54,800 bases of DNA from Nitrospira sp. GTDB taxonomy: Bacteria > Nitrospirota > Nitrospiria > Nitrospirales > Nitrospiraceae. The stretch is from assembly GCA_024330945.1 (NCBI GenBank), contig JANDJJ010000004.1, positions 1-54,800 of the forward strand. The letters run 5' to 3'. Of this stretch, positions 30,746-41,666 are shown one piece after another (positions within the stretch are counted from its first letter, which is position 1; every line of letters starts with the position of its first letter). The position numbers were made by a program, and so were the translations under genes. The notes beneath the pieces are model-generated. The model saw only the letters and a list, made by a program, of their open reading frames with translations. It was not told where the DNA came from and did no database searches.

Positions 30746-32164
30746 TTAGTAGCTGGACTCGATGCTGGATGGCGCCTTGTTCAGGACGGCTGCCGCCGCT
30801 CGGGAAAGCGTGGCGTCATGGACATGGTCGAGCGAATAAACCCGAAATTGGACGAGTCTGGTCGGCAACAGATCCAGAAATTCCTCCAGGGGGTCGGTTG
30901 ATACTTGCTTGGTTCCCGGATCATAGACATACAGCGGACGGCTGCGTTGATCTTTGGGATCCGGCCTCGGATCAAGCGGGGCCATGTCCACGCGAAACTC
31001 CACGTTCCGCAGTTCCTTTGGCAATTCCTTGGCGATCTGCTGCGCGAAGTGCCGGTGGCCGGGAAACGCCATGCCGCGCGCCTCTCCTTTTTCCTTGAGT
31101 GACGTGCTGTAGGCCATTTTCCACTTCACATCCCGGTCCAAGATCCGACCCCATTCCTCGCCGAGCCGTCGGCGGGCCTTGACTCCGGTGCGTCGCCAGG
31201 ATCGGACTTCTTCCAGGAGGGACCAATCCGTGAGCGACCGATACTTGTCCATGTGTTTGCGCGGATCGTAGGGGAACAAGAGTTTCATCGTCTCGCCGAA
31301 GATATCGCGCAGGTGAATGTCGATGGCTCTGGTCGTGCGGTGAAAATACACGTTGGAGTAGAGGTACATGCGGGTGTTCAGAAACATTTGAAGGGCCGGC
31401 AGGCCGGTTTTATGGATCGTGAAGCCTTTGTCGGTCACGATCGTATAGTGAATGAGCCTGGTGAGGTCGACCGGACCGACGGCCACTCCGCACATGTAGG
31501 AGTCCCGCAGGACATAATCGAGGTTGTCACCCGTGTAGGCGCCGGAGATGACGGGCTGCAGGAGATCGAGCCAGCGGGGGAGGCGGGAATTATCCTTGCT
31601 TTTTTCTTTGAGAATCAGATGCGCGATTTGATCCGGGTCCAGCTCCTCCCCCTTGGCGAAGGGGCCGGACGGGCTGCGGCGGATTTTTCTGATGACGGGG
31701 CCCAAGTGCTCGCGGATGATGATCTGCCCCAGTCGTTCGTGGGTCAGGTCGAAAAGATGGAGATAGTTCTCGTCGAAGAAATGGCAAAAGGGGCCGTGGC
31801 CGATATCGTGAACCAGAGCGGTGACACGCAGCACTTCTTCGACGTAGTTGGCCGAGGGGACGTCCGGGACGATTTTTTTCAGAAACGGATAGAGATGGCG
31901 AGCGAATTGTCCGGCTACGTGCATCGTGCCGAGGGAATGGACGAACCGACTGTGCTCGGCCGACGGATACACCCAACGTGCGCTCTGCAACTGGTAAATG
32001 TACCGGAGCCGCTGGACCCACGGCGAATCGATCAAATCCTTCTCAGTTCGCTCGGAGGGGTCGGGCTCGGCGTAGGGAACGGTAAACGAAAGGTAGCGGT
32101 GGATGGGATCGGCGATGAGCGCCGATCCGTCGTAGGGGGCGTTCGATCGGTCGGTGTGATTCAT
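30746..32164 (-). CDS. HD-domain phosphohydrolase (dNTPase/SAMHD1-like)
   Basis: HSRFVHSLGTMHVAGQFA, VTALVHDIGHGPFCHFFD, TGDNLDYVLRDSYMCGV. Confidence 0.88.
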   Translation of the reverse strand: MNHTDRSNAPYDGSALIADPIHRYLSFTVPYAEPDPSERTEKDLIDSPWVQRLRYIYQLQSARWVYPSAEHSRFVHSLGTMHVAGQFARHLYPFLKKIVPDVPSANYVEEVLRVTALVHDIGHGPFCHFFDENYLHLFDLTHERLGQIIIREHLGPVIRKIRRSPSGPFAKGEELDPDQIAHLILKEKSKDNSRLPRWLDLLQPVISGAYTGDNLDYVLRDSYMCGVAVGPVDLTRLIHYTIVTDKGFTIHKTGLPALQMFLNTRMYLYSNVYFHRTTRAIDIHLRDIFGETMKLLFPYDPRKHMDKYRSLTDWSLLEEVRSWRRTGVKARRRLGEEWGRILDRDVKWKMAYSTSLKEKGEARGMAFPGHRHFAQQIAKELPKELRNVEFRVDMAPLDPRPDPKDQRSRPLYVYDPGTKQVSTDPLEEFLDLLPTRLVQFRVYSLDHVHDATLSRAAAAVLNKAPSSIESSY

Positions 32165-32176
32165 GACGAATCGATC

Positions 32177-32692
32177 TTAGCTCACTTGGTTTGGAGGCGG
32201 CAACGACGGGCGCGACGCCCGGTCGGGCGATGCGCGATACCGGAGAATGAATGCGTATGCCAACGGGTACGACACCAGCGCTCCGATCAGGCTCAAGGCC
32301 ACTCCGCCGACCACGAATGGAATCAGGTACGGCGCGACTTGCGTGTAAATTCCCACGAAACTGAGATCGTTCCACGTCAGCGGGGGAATTTCCGTCTGCC
32401 CCAACAACCGGGCGCCGGTCCAATAGGTTGCGCCCAGGATCGGTACGATCGTCCAGGGGTTGTTGACGAAGGCACCGGCCAAGAGCGCCACCACGTTGAG
32501 ACCGAAGAGCCACGCGCACAGGATCGCCATGATCGTATGGAGCCCATAGGCCGGGCAAAACGCGATGAAGACGCCCACGGCGAAGGCGAGGGCGGTCCGC
32601 TGCGGCGATTCTTCAAGGCGAAGCACCTGACGCAGCAGGGCTCTGAAAGACCGGACGCGGAGCGCCGACGTCTGTTTGTTTGGAAGCGTCAT
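32177..32692 (-). CDS. DUF2062-family membrane protein
   Basis: AFAVGVFIAFCPAYGLHTIMAILCAWLFGLNVVALLAGAFVNNPWTIVP; start trimmed to MTLPNK, overlapping thiL end. Confidence 0.82.
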   Translation of the reverse strand: MTLPNKQTSALRVRSFRALLRQVLRLEESPQRTALAFAVGVFIAFCPAYGLHTIMAILCAWLFGLNVVALLAGAFVNNPWTIVPILGATYWTGARLLGQTEIPPLTWNDLSFVGIYTQVAPYLIPFVVGGVALSLIGALVSYPLAYAFILRYRASPDRASRPSLPPPNQVS

Positions 32693-33735
32693 GCGAAGAA
32701 GTGTTCGTAGCTGGTGACGGGCATTGGCCGCATGATGCCGTCGGTGTCTCTGATGCGAATCCCGAATCGCCGGTGCCGAACGGTGCCGATGCGGGTGATG
32801 CAAAACCCTCTCGCATGGGCCTGCCGCTCGATGGCTGCGTGCATTCGCGGTGGAGCCGTAAACAAGAGTTCGTAGTCTTCACCCCCTGCGACGGCCAAAT
32901 CAACGGGCGACAGGTGGCGGCTTTCCGCGTAGGCTTGACAGGACGCCGAAATCGGGAGCGCACCGCCGTCGATCTCCGCTCCCACGCCGCTCTCTTCGCA
33001 GATGTGCCGAAGGTCTCCGGACAGGCCGTCTGAGAGATCGATGGCGGCGCTCGCCAATCGTTCCTGGTTGAGCCATTGGCCTTCCTTCACGCGGGCTGAC
33101 GGGCGGAGGTGACGTTTGATGAGGGCGCAGCGGTCGGCTGGAGAGAGCGGACGAACGCGTCGGTTCTTCGAGGGTGATGATCGGCGTTCGCTCAGCAATC
33201 TGAATCCGGCTAGAGAGTCTCCCAACGTCCCCGTCACGTAGATGTGGTCGCCGATATTGGCTCCATGACGAAACAGAGCTCGACCCGCCGCCGTGGCGCC
33301 GATGAGCGTGATGCCGAGAAACAAGCCGGCGCGGGAGGCCGACATGTCGCCGCCGATCAGTGCGACGTCGTGAAGACGGCAGGCCTCCATGAGACCGTCG
33401 TAGATTGCGAAAACGGACGCTGATTTGAAACGACGAGGAATCGCAAGCGTTATCAGCAGATAGCGAGGAACGGCACCCATGGCGGCAATGTCGCTGAGAT
33501 TGGCCATCGCCGCGCGGTAGCCGATCGTGGTGGGATCGGCCGTGTCGAGATCAAAATGGACGCCTTCCGCCAACAGATCCGTCGTCATGTGCCACCACGC
33601 CGGTTCTTTCGTCGCGACGACGGCGGCGTCGTCGCCGATTCCCTTGATAAGGCCCGAAGCGCGTCCGGCGAACCGACGCGCGATCGCCTGGATCAAGGAA
33701 AATTCCGCGATGGAAGAAACTTTTCGTCTCGCCAC
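32689..33735 (-). CDS. thiL: thiamine-monophosphate kinase
   Basis: IKGIGDDAAVV, ALIGGDMSAS, AIDLSDGLSGDL, VAGGEDYELLFT. Confidence 0.95.
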   Translation of the reverse strand: MARRKVSSIAEFSLIQAIARRFAGRASGLIKGIGDDAAVVATKEPAWWHMTTDLLAEGVHFDLDTADPTTIGYRAAMANLSDIAAMGAVPRYLLITLAIPRRFKSASVFAIYDGLMEACRLHDVALIGGDMSASRAGLFLGITLIGATAAGRALFRHGANIGDHIYVTGTLGDSLAGFRLLSERRSSPSKNRRVRPLSPADRCALIKRHLRPSARVKEGQWLNQERLASAAIDLSDGLSGDLRHICEESGVGAEIDGGALPISASCQAYAESRHLSPVDLAVAGGEDYELLFTAPPRMHAAIERQAHARGFCITRIGTVRHRRFGIRIRDTDGIMRPMPVTSYEHFFA

Positions 33736-33781
33736 GGATTGCCGGAGTAGGGTTAGGGGGGACGATGAATCGTCGGGATAC

Positions 33782-36262
33782 TTATAACACAGCCGGCAGT
33801 TCCAGCGCGCGGCTTCGTTCCCGCCGCCGTTTCTCCGCGTGGCCGGGCCGAGAAAGCGCCGCCGTCGACGAAGACGATTTCTTGGGCTTTGGCGCCGCCT
33901 TGGTTTTGTGCCCCAGCGCGACCTTCATCACTTCGTCCATGGTATCGACGAATAAGATCCGGATGCTTTTCAAGAGGTGCTTGGGAATTTCTTCCAGATC
34001 TTTTTTGTTGCGCCGAGGCAGAATCACCGTCGTCAGCCTGGCCCGCTTGGCGGCCAGAATTTTCTCCTTGAGCCCGCCGACCGGCAACACACGCCCCCGC
34101 AACGTGATCTCTCCGGTCATCGCAAGATCTCTTCGCACGGGGATGCCAGACAAAGCCGACGCGATAGCGGTCGCCATCGTGATACCTGCTGACGGTCCGT
34201 CTTTCGGGATGGCGCCGGCCGGCACGTGGACGTGCAGGTCTTGTTTGCTGAACATGTCCGGATTGATGTGCAGCGTCTTTTCACGGGATCGAACGTAACT
34301 GAGCGCCGCTTGGGCGGACTCTTTCATGACGTCGCCCAGGTGCCCGGTCAGGGTCAACTGCCCCTTGCCTTTCATGACGGTGGCTTCGATGTGAAGCACA
34401 TCTCCTCCCGCTTCGGTCCAAGCTAAGCCGGTCGCCACGCCGACTTCGTCTTTTTCCAGTTCCGCCTCGGGCATGTGTTTCGGAACGCCGAGGTACTTGT
34501 GCAGATTGGACGGATCGACCGTGAAACCCCGCCCCTTGCCCTCCGCCACCTTTTTGGCCGTCTTCCGCATGATATTGGCGATCTCGCGCTCCAAATTTCG
34601 CACGCCGGCTTCCCGCGTGTAGTGCGAGATGATTTTTCTGATGGCCGGCTCGGTGATTTGGACATGCTGGTTGGTGATCCCGTGTTCCTCTAACTGGCGC
34701 GGGATCAAGTATTTCTGGGCGATGCCGAGCTTTTCCTCTTCCGTGTAGCCGGGGATTTCGATGATCTCCATTCGGTCGCGGAGAGCGGGAAGGATAGGGT
34801 CGATCAAGTTGGACGTGGTGATGAACATGACCTCGCTCAAGTCGAAGGGCACGCCGAGATAATGGTCGGTGAAGGAGGCGTTTTGTTCCGGGTCCAATAC
34901 TTCAAGGAGGGCTGCAGAGGGGTCGCCGCGGAAATCCATGCCGACTTTATCGACTTCGTCCAGCATGAACACGGGATTGGCCGTCCCGGCCTGCTTCAAT
35001 CCCTGGATGATGCGGCCCGGCAGCGCGCCGACGTAGGTGCGGCGATGCCCGCGGATTTCGGCTTCGTCGCGGACGCCACCCAGACTGATGCGGACGAATT
35101 CCCGGCCCAGCGCGCGGGCGATCGACTTGCCCAACGAGGTTTTTCCGACGCCCGGCGGGCCGACGAAACAGAGAATGGGGCCCTTCATCTTCTCTTTGAG
35201 CTTGCGGACGGCCAGGTACTCCAAAATCCGTTCCTTGACCTTCTCCAGATCGTAGTGGTCTTCGTTCAGCACTTTGGCCGCGGCTCTCAGGTCAAGGTTG
35301 TCTTTCGACCGTTTGGACCACGGCAGTTCGACCATCCATTCCAAATAGGTGCGGACCGTGGCGGATTCGGCGGTGTCCGGGTGCATCTTTTCCAAACGTT
35401 TGAGCTGTTTTTCGGCTTCCTTGAGGACCTTCTCGGGCATCTTGGCGTCGGCGATCCGTTTGCGGAACTCGGCGATTTCTTCCGTCCGCTCGTCCGATTC
35501 GCCCAGTTCTTTCTGTATCGCTTTGAGCTGTTCCCGTAGGAAGTACTCGCGTTGGGTCTTGTCCATCTCGCCTTTCGCCTGCGCCTGGATCTTTTGCTGC
35601 ATGGACAGAACTTCGATTTCTTTGGCGAGGATCTCGCTGACTCGGCGGAGACGTTGAATCGGATCGAGCACTTCCAGCACGGACTGGGTCACGTCGACTT
35701 TGAGACCCAGATTGGACGCCACCATATCGGCCAAGCGTCCCGGTTCCTCGAGGTTCTCGATCACGACCATGACGTCGGGAATCAGAGCTTTGCCGAGACT
35801 GACGAGACGCTCGATTTGTTCTTTGACCGTGCGCATGACCGCCTCGGCCTCCAAGGCGGTCGCCGTGGGTTTCGCGTCGGCCAGTCTGTCGATCCGAACG
35901 GAGAAGTACGGGTCCGTCTGAATGTATTTGATGATCTTTCCTTTCGCGATCCCTTGGACCAGGATTTTGATTCGCTCGTCGGGCAGTTTGAGCATCCGCA
36001 TGATGATGCCAGCCGTGCCGATCGTATGGATGTCGTCGGGAGAAGGATTCTCGACGTCGAGGGCCTTTTGCGTGGCCAGAAAGATCATGCGGTTGCCGGC
36101 CAAGGCCGCCTCAATGGCCTTGATCGACATTTCGCGTCCGACGAAAAGCGGGAGCACCATATAAGGGAAGACGACGATGTCGCGAACCGGTAGGAGCGGG
36201 AGCTGCGCTGGAATTTCGATGTTTTGGGGGACGTGGATCTCTTGCTCGTTCGGATCATTCAT
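33782..36262 (-). CDS. lon: ATP-dependent protease Lon
   Basis: [57 protein letters not shown] catalytic Ser. Confidence 0.97.
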   Translation of the reverse strand: MNDPNEQEIHVPQNIEIPAQLPLLPVRDIVVFPYMVLPLFVGREMSIKAIEAALAGNRMIFLATQKALDVENPSPDDIHTIGTAGIIMRMLKLPDERIKILVQGIAKGKIIKYIQTDPYFSVRIDRLADAKPTATALEAEAVMRTVKEQIERLVSLGKALIPDVMVVIENLEEPGRLADMVASNLGLKVDVTQSVLEVLDPIQRLRRVSEILAKEIEVLSMQQKIQAQAKGEMDKTQREYFLREQLKAIQKELGESDERTEEIAEFRKRIADAKMPEKVLKEAEKQLKRLEKMHPDTAESATVRTYLEWMVELPWSKRSKDNLDLRAAAKVLNEDHYDLEKVKERILEYLAVRKLKEKMKGPILCFVGPPGVGKTSLGKSIARALGREFVRISLGGVRDEAEIRGHRRTYVGALPGRIIQGLKQAGTANPVFMLDEVDKVGMDFRGDPSAALLEVLDPEQNASFTDHYLGVPFDLSEVMFITTSNLIDPILPALRDRMEIIEIPGYTEEEKLGIAQKYLIPRQLEEHGITNQHVQITEPAIRKIISHYTREAGVRNLEREIANIMRKTAKKVAEGKGRGFTVDPSNLHKYLGVPKHMPEAELEKDEVGVATGLAWTEAGGDVLHIEATVMKGKGQLTLTGHLGDVMKESAQAALSYVRSREKTLHINPDMFSKQDLHVHVPAGAIPKDGPSAGITMATAIASALSGIPVRRDLAMTGEITLRGRVLPVGGLKEKILAAKRARLTTVILPRRNKKDLEEIPKHLLKSIRILFVDTMDEVMKVALGHKTKAAPKPKKSSSSTAALSRPGHAEKRRRERSRALELPAVL

Positions 36263-36345
36263 TCTGCGGCTCTTTCTTAGCGTTCGTCCTGATCAAAGAC
36301 GGCCATCCTCGATGGACCTGAGCATGAATGAAAGAGGAGTGGCCC

Positions 36346-37242
36346 TTATGGGCGACGGTTTTGAACCATTGTGCGGGTTCGAGACAACAAGTATTCGCGA
36401 AAGTCGGCGCCCAACGAGGGGTTCTTGAGCGCGAACTCGACGGTCGCAATCAGAAATCCGAGTTTGTCCCCGGCGTCGTGGCGCTGCCCTTGAATTTCAT
36501 GTGCGAACATCACGGATGTCCTGCCCAGCTCTTTGAGCGCGTCGGTCAACTGGATTTCTCCGTTTTTCCCCGGCGGCGTTTTTCGCAGGATGGGGAAAAT
36601 CTCGGGGGGGAGGATATATCGTCCGATCACGGCCAGTGTAGAGGGCGCATCGGCGGGAGAGGGTTTTTCCACCATATCCTCGACCCGATACAATCCTTGG
36701 GCGAGCCGCTTGGGAGTCACGATGCCGTATCGACCGACGTCGGATTTGGACACGTTCTGCACGCCGAGAACCGCGCCTTGGCGTTTGCGGTAGATGTGAA
36801 TCAATTGTGCGAGCGCCGGCACCTCGGCGTCGATGATCTCATCGCCGAGAATCACCGCAAACGGCTCGTCGCCGATCAGGTGTTGGGCGCACAAGACCGC
36901 GTGGCCCAACCCCAATGCTTCCTGCTGCCGTACATAGCAGAAATTGGCGAGGGTTGAGATCTGGCGAATTTGATGGAGAATTTGGCTTTTCCCGGTTCCT
37001 TTCAGGTTTTCTTCGAGTTCGACGGATCGGTCGAAGTGGTCTTCGATTGCCCGTTTGCCCCGACCCGTGATCACGATGATGTCTTCGATGCCCGATGCCA
37101 CCGCCTCTTCCACTGCGTATTGAATCAGGGGCTTGTCCACCAACGGCAGCATTTCTTTGGGCGAAGCTTTTGTTGCAGGAAGGAAACGTGTGCCCAGGCC
37201 CGCTGCGGGGAGCACGGCTTTTCTGATGGTCGCGCGAGACAT
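36346..37242 (-). CDS. galU: UTP-glucose-1-phosphate uridylyltransferase
   Basis: IRKAVLPAAGLGTRFLPATKASPKEMLPLVDKPLIQY. Confidence 0.96.
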   Translation of the reverse strand: MSRATIRKAVLPAAGLGTRFLPATKASPKEMLPLVDKPLIQYAVEEAVASGIEDIIVITGRGKRAIEDHFDRSVELEENLKGTGKSQILHQIRQISTLANFCYVRQQEALGLGHAVLCAQHLIGDEPFAVILGDEIIDAEVPALAQLIHIYRKRQGAVLGVQNVSKSDVGRYGIVTPKRLAQGLYRVEDMVEKPSPADAPSTLAVIGRYILPPEIFPILRKTPPGKNGEIQLTDALKELGRTSVMFAHEIQGQRHDAGDKLGFLIATVEFALKNPSLGADFREYLLSRTRTMVQNRRP

Positions 37243-37292
37243 GCAACGGATACTATTGTGATGGGGGAGGGGATGTCAAGAAAAGGGCGACT

Positions 37293-37331
37293 CGCGGTCG
37301 CGTCGCCGAAATACGGGACGACGCGACCGCG
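37293..37331. repeat. 39-nt near-perfect hairpin in galU-bamA divergent intergenic region
   Basis: 13-bp perfect arms CGCGGTCGCGTCG/CGACGCGACCGCG plus inner CCG/CGG. Confidence 0.6.
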
Positions 37332-37589
37332 CGGGAGGGACCATCAACATCTCAATATCTCCAATTTTCAAAAATGAGAGAAGCATTCGGCACCAAGTTC
37401 TTTACAATGGTCGGGCGCATCAATATAATCCGACAGTTTTTCTGGGTATGGAATCGGAGCGGGCTCGCCTTGTCTTGCCTGTCTTGACGGCGGGCGAACG
37501 TTCACGTTCCCGTCTTCTGAGTTTTGTTCTGATGCTCGAGAAGAACGCTGAGGATCGTCTTCGGTGTCGGCCGTTCGGTAACGGAACCC

Positions 37590-39914
37590 TTGTCGGTGAC
37601 CACGACTCTCCTGAAACAATTTCGATGGCTGATCGTCCTGGCCGCGATGGGCTCCGCGCTGTCTGCGTGGTGTGAGGCGGTTTCCGAAACAATCGGTTCC
37701 AGGGTGCAGTCGATCGAGATTCGCGGAAACAAGCGCATTGAAGTTCCCGCCATCCTCGGCCGTCTGACGCTCAAGGTTGGGGATTTCTACGAGCCCGAGA
37801 TCGTTCGCGGGCAGGTCAAGATTTTGTACGACTCGGGATTCTTCGAGGACGTGCAGGTCGAAACCGAATCGGTAGCGAACGGGACGGCCGTGATCTTTGT
37901 CGTGCGGGAGAAGCCCTTCATCACCGAGATCGTGTACGATGGAAACGAAAATCTCAGTGACGACAAGCTGAAGGAGAAAACCGTCATCAAAAGCCAGACG
38001 TTTCTCGACCTCCAACAGGTCAAGGAGAGCGCGGAGAGCATCCGGGCGGCGTACGAGAAAGAGGGGTATTTCAACTGCCAGGTGGTTCCGGTCGTCCAAA
38101 CGTTGGATCAGGAGCGCAAACGGCTGACTTTCTTTATCAAGGAAGGAAAAAAGGCGCGCGTAAAAAGCGTGGTGTTCGACGGACTGCGCGCCACGACCAG
38201 GGACGAGCTGTTCAAGGTGCTGAGCACGCGCGAATGGGTGCCATGGTACGGGATCTTCACGCGCTTCGCGCTGCCTTCGTTTATCTCGGACGCCGGCGTG
38301 TTGAAGCGCGAGGAATTGTCGAATGATGTGGAACGGATCAGAGAAGTGCTGCTTAATAAGGGCTACTTTAACGCCAGAGTCAGTCTGTCGTCGGTCGAAC
38401 TGACTGACGACAAGCAATGGTTCATCGTCACGTTCAACATTTTCGAGGGAGAACCGTTTACCGTGGCCCAGGTGGGCTTTCGCGGGCATACCGTGTTTGA
38501 AGAGGACGAACTGCGTGAGGGGATGACGATCAAAGAGGGCGAGATTTTCCAGCGCGCCAAACTGCGCGACGAAATCACCCGCTTGACCGACAAATACGGT
38601 GGCAAGGGCTATTCGTTCGCCGAAATCGCTCCCAACGTGATTCCCAATGACCAGGAGCGGACCGTCAACATCATCTTCAGCGTGAAAGAAGGGGAGATGA
38701 TGCGGATCCGCCAAATCAATATTTTTGGAAACAACAAAACCCGCGACAACGTGATTCGAAGAGAAATTCGGGTGGATGAACAGGATGTGATCGATACCCC
38801 TTCGCTCAAGCGGAGTTTCCAACGGCTGAACAACTTGAATTTCTTCGAGACCGTCGAAATCCTCCCCGAAAAGGTGGCCACCGACAAGGTGGATCTGAAC
38901 GTCCGGGTCAAGGAGAAACCGACCGGTCAGTTCAGCATCGGGGGCGGGTTCAGTTCGTTGGATCGATTGATGGCCATCGCCAACATTACCGAAGGGAACA
39001 TCGGCGGCTACGGCTACATGGGGCGCATCAGCGGGCAGCTCGGCCAGCGGAGAAGCATGGGCACGATCACGTTCCGCAATCCGTACCTCAACGACTCGCT
39101 GACGTCGTTTCAAGTGGACGGCTATCGAACCATCACGAACTTCCTGTCGTTTTTCGAGTCCAGAACCGGCGGGAGCATCACGCTCGGTCGCTGGTTGTCG
39201 GAATACAATACGGGGAGCATCAGCATCTTCGGTGAAGAGATCAACTACCGAAGTCCGGCATTGGGGGTGTGCGAATCGCGCCCCGACATTTGCGAACAAC
39301 TCGGGCGTCAATCGACGACGGGATTCAGGATCAACGCGTTTCGCGACACGCGGGATTATTTTCTTGATCCCCGGTCGGGCTGGCGGATCGGCGGCGGGTT
39401 TGACTGGGGCACGCCGTGGATGGGCGGCAGCAACAATTTCATCAAGTACACCGCGGACGTGATCAAGGTTACTCCCCTTCCCTTCGACATGAGGCTGTCG
39501 CTCCGAGGACGGTTCGGCGAGATTCGGCCGTTCGAAGGCAAGCCGGTCCCGCTCAGTGAGCGGTTCTACGTCGGCGGCATCAATACGGTCCGGGGATTTG
39601 TGTTCGGACGGGCGGGCCCCGTGGTGCCGACGACGCGCACCACAATCGGAGCCGCCAAGCAGATCATCTTCAACGCCGACTTGATCTTTACGATCTCATC
39701 CGAGGCGAAGTTGAACGGCGTGATCTTTTTCGATTATGGAAAAGGATTCGATGAAAACGAAGCGCTGTCGTTGGATCTCCGGAAAACGGCTGGATTCGAG
39801 GGGCGCTGGATTTCACCGTTCGGTCCCTTGCGCGCGGCGTACGGCATCAATCTTGATCCTCGGCCTGGAGAGCGGGGAGGCGTCTTTGAGTTCACGATCG
39901 GATCGATTTTCTGA
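37590..39914 (+). CDS. bamA: outer membrane protein assembly factor BamA
   Basis: Successive POTRA repeats then Omp85 barrel; GERFYVGGINTVRGF-like VPLSERFYVGGINTVRGFVFGRAGP; TTG or GTG start. Confidence 0.95.
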   Translation: MSVTTTLLKQFRWLIVLAAMGSALSAWCEAVSETIGSRVQSIEIRGNKRIEVPAILGRLTLKVGDFYEPEIVRGQVKILYDSGFFEDVQVETESVANGTAVIFVVREKPFITEIVYDGNENLSDDKLKEKTVIKSQTFLDLQQVKESAESIRAAYEKEGYFNCQVVPVVQTLDQERKRLTFFIKEGKKARVKSVVFDGLRATTRDELFKVLSTREWVPWYGIFTRFALPSFISDAGVLKREELSNDVERIREVLLNKGYFNARVSLSSVELTDDKQWFIVTFNIFEGEPFTVAQVGFRGHTVFEEDELREGMTIKEGEIFQRAKLRDEITRLTDKYGGKGYSFAEIAPNVIPNDQERTVNIIFSVKEGEMMRIRQINIFGNNKTRDNVIRREIRVDEQDVIDTPSLKRSFQRLNNLNFFETVEILPEKVATDKVDLNVRVKEKPTGQFSIGGGFSSLDRLMAIANITEGNIGGYGYMGRISGQLGQRRSMGTITFRNPYLNDSLTSFQVDGYRTITNFLSFFESRTGGSITLGRWLSEYNTGSISIFGEEINYRSPALGVCESRPDICEQLGRQSTTGFRINAFRDTRDYFLDPRSGWRIGGGFDWGTPWMGGSNNFIKYTADVIKVTPLPFDMRLSLRGRFGEIRPFEGKPVPLSERFYVGGINTVRGFVFGRAGPVVPTTRTTIGAAKQIIFNADLIFTISSEAKLNGVIFFDYGKGFDENEALSLDLRKTAGFEGRWISPFGPLRAAYGINLDPRPGERGGVFEFTIGSIF

Positions 39915-39935
39915 TGAAACCAGCCGACGCACGAC

Positions 39936-40520
39936 GTGGGGGGTGGCACAGGGATGAATCGCGGCTGGGTTGAGCGGGCGGGCGGATGGACGGCGGGCGC
40001 GATGCTGGCGGCGGCGCTGTTGATGTCAGGGTGCAGCTCGTCCTGGCTGAAGGTCGAGCGGAGGATCGACGGCAGAATCGGCGTCGTCGACGCGCAGCGG
40101 GTGTTCGAACGGACCAACGCGGGGAAGAAGGCCAAGGACAATCTGCTTTCGTTTTCCAAAAGCCGCCAGGCGCTGATGGAGCTGGAGGAAAAAGAATTGC
40201 GCCGGATGGAAGAGGATTTGGTCAAACAATCCACGGTGCTGAGCCCGGCCGCCAGACGGGAGCGGGAAGAACAGTTCCGACGACGTCTGCAAGATTATCA
40301 GCAAAAGGCCGCGGAGCTGAATCGCGAAGTCCAAGAAAAACAGAAGGACGTGCTGGAAGCCTTTCGAGACAAGGTCGAACTTGTGGCGGGGAAGGTCGGG
40401 AAGCGGCTGGGGTTGCAAATCGTCGTGGACAAAAGCAAGGGCGGCCCGACCCTCTATCACGATGACACGATCGACATATCGGGTCTGGTGATCGAGGAAT
40501 TCAATCGTGACTATCCATAG
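39936..40520 (+). CDS. OmpH/Skp-family periplasmic chaperone, predicted lipoprotein
   Basis: Lipobox LLMSGC; RIGVVDAQRVFERTNAGKKAK and coiled coil; true start may be 39954. Confidence 0.85.
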   Translation: MGGGTGMNRGWVERAGGWTAGAMLAAALLMSGCSSSWLKVERRIDGRIGVVDAQRVFERTNAGKKAKDNLLSFSKSRQALMELEEKELRRMEEDLVKQSTVLSPAARREREEQFRRRLQDYQQKAAELNREVQEKQKDVLEAFRDKVELVAGKVGKRLGLQIVVDKSKGGPTLYHDDTIDISGLVIEEFNRDYP

Positions 40521-41079
40521 TATCGGCGGAGGTACGGTGATGAAAAAAGCGGGTATCGTCGCGATAGCGGGGATCTTCATGACGGCGGTCTCGATTTCGT
40601 GGGGTCACGCCGCTTCGTCGGCGAAGGTCGGCGTTATGGATACGCAGGCTGTCATGGAAAAGTCCAAAGCGGGCAAGGCCGCGTTGGACAGTGTTCGAAG
40701 TTATTCCATGACCAGGCAGAAAATCATCGACGGCGACGAACAGGAGCTCAAAGAGCTTCAGCAGGCGTTGGAAGATCCGAACGGCAAGCTCAGCGAGACC
40801 GCGAGGCAGGAAAAGCAGGAGCTGTTTCAAAGCAAGTTGGCGGCCTACGACCGGCGAATCCAGGATTTCAATCGAGAGATTCAGGAGAAACAGCGCAGTA
40901 TGGTCGAGGAGTACGGGAAGAAGATCGCGGAGGCGGCGAAGGCGGTCGCCCAAAAAGAGGGCTATACGGCTATCCTCGACAAGGGGAACGAGGCGCTCTT
41001 CCGCATCGTGCTCTATCATAAGCCGACGTTGGATGTCACCGATCTGGTCATCAAGGAGTTCGATCGGCAGAATCATTAA
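40507..41079 (+). CDS. OmpH/Skp-family periplasmic chaperone (second copy)
   Basis: Signal peptide ending GHAA; KVGVMDTQAVMEKSKAGKAALDSV; start likely 40540. Confidence 0.88.
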   Translation: MTIHSIGGGTVMKKAGIVAIAGIFMTAVSISWGHAASSAKVGVMDTQAVMEKSKAGKAALDSVRSYSMTRQKIIDGDEQELKELQQALEDPNGKLSETARQEKQELFQSKLAAYDRRIQDFNREIQEKQRSMVEEYGKKIAEAAKAVAQKEGYTAILDKGNEALFRIVLYHKPTLDVTDLVIKEFDRQNH

Positions 41080-41127
41080 CGCATAACGCGGTGTGACAAC
41101 CGCCCGAATAATGAGGAGGCAGCGCCG

Positions 41128-41589
41128 ATGGGTAAGGTCGAACAAGTGGAAATTCAGGGGTTCCTTCCGCACCGCTATCCCTTTTTGTTGGTGGATCGCG
41201 TCAAGGAACTGGAGCCCGGCACGCGGGTGATCGCGATCAAAAACGTCACGGTCAACGAGCCGTTCTTTCAAGGGCACTTCCCCGGGCGGCCGGTCATGCC
41301 GGGGGTGTTGATCATCGAAGCGATGGCGCAGGCGGGCGGAGTTTTGGTGTTCAAGTCCGGATGGTCCTCCGGCAGACCGGTCATGTACATGACCGGCATC
41401 GACGAAGCGAAATTCAGAAAACCGGTCGTGCCCGGCGATCAATTGCGGTTCGAAATCGAGGTACTCAAAAAACGCCCGCCGTTTTGGAAAATGCAGGGAA
41501 AGGCGTACGTCGACGACGAAATGGTGTGCGAAGCGGTCGTCACGGCCATGGTGGCCGAGGACAAAGAGGGGGTCAAGAGCGGCAAATGA
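41128..41589 (+). CDS. fabZ: 3-hydroxyacyl-ACP dehydratase
   Basis: LPHRYPFLLVDRV, FFQGHFPGRPVMPGVLIIEAMAQ. Confidence 0.97.
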   Translation: MGKVEQVEIQGFLPHRYPFLLVDRVKELEPGTRVIAIKNVTVNEPFFQGHFPGRPVMPGVLIIEAMAQAGGVLVFKSGWSSGRPVMYMTGIDEAKFRKPVVPGDQLRFEIEVLKKRPPFWKMQGKAYVDDEMVCEAVVTAMVAEDKEGVKSGK

Positions 41590-41666
41590 GACGTGGTGAG
41601 TCGCCGGGCGCTCATCCGGATTCCGGCCCATTGTCCATCATGAAGCACTCATCACGGAGGTCAGGT

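Noticed and set aside
31253-32710. 485-aa + ORF opposite the HD phosphohydrolase
   Set aside because: Shadow ORF; spans two real minus-strand genes
37368-39311. 647-aa antisense ORF opposite bamA
   Set aside because: Low-complexity His/Arg/Asp-rich shadow ORF from GC-biased third positions; bamA on the + strand is clearly real
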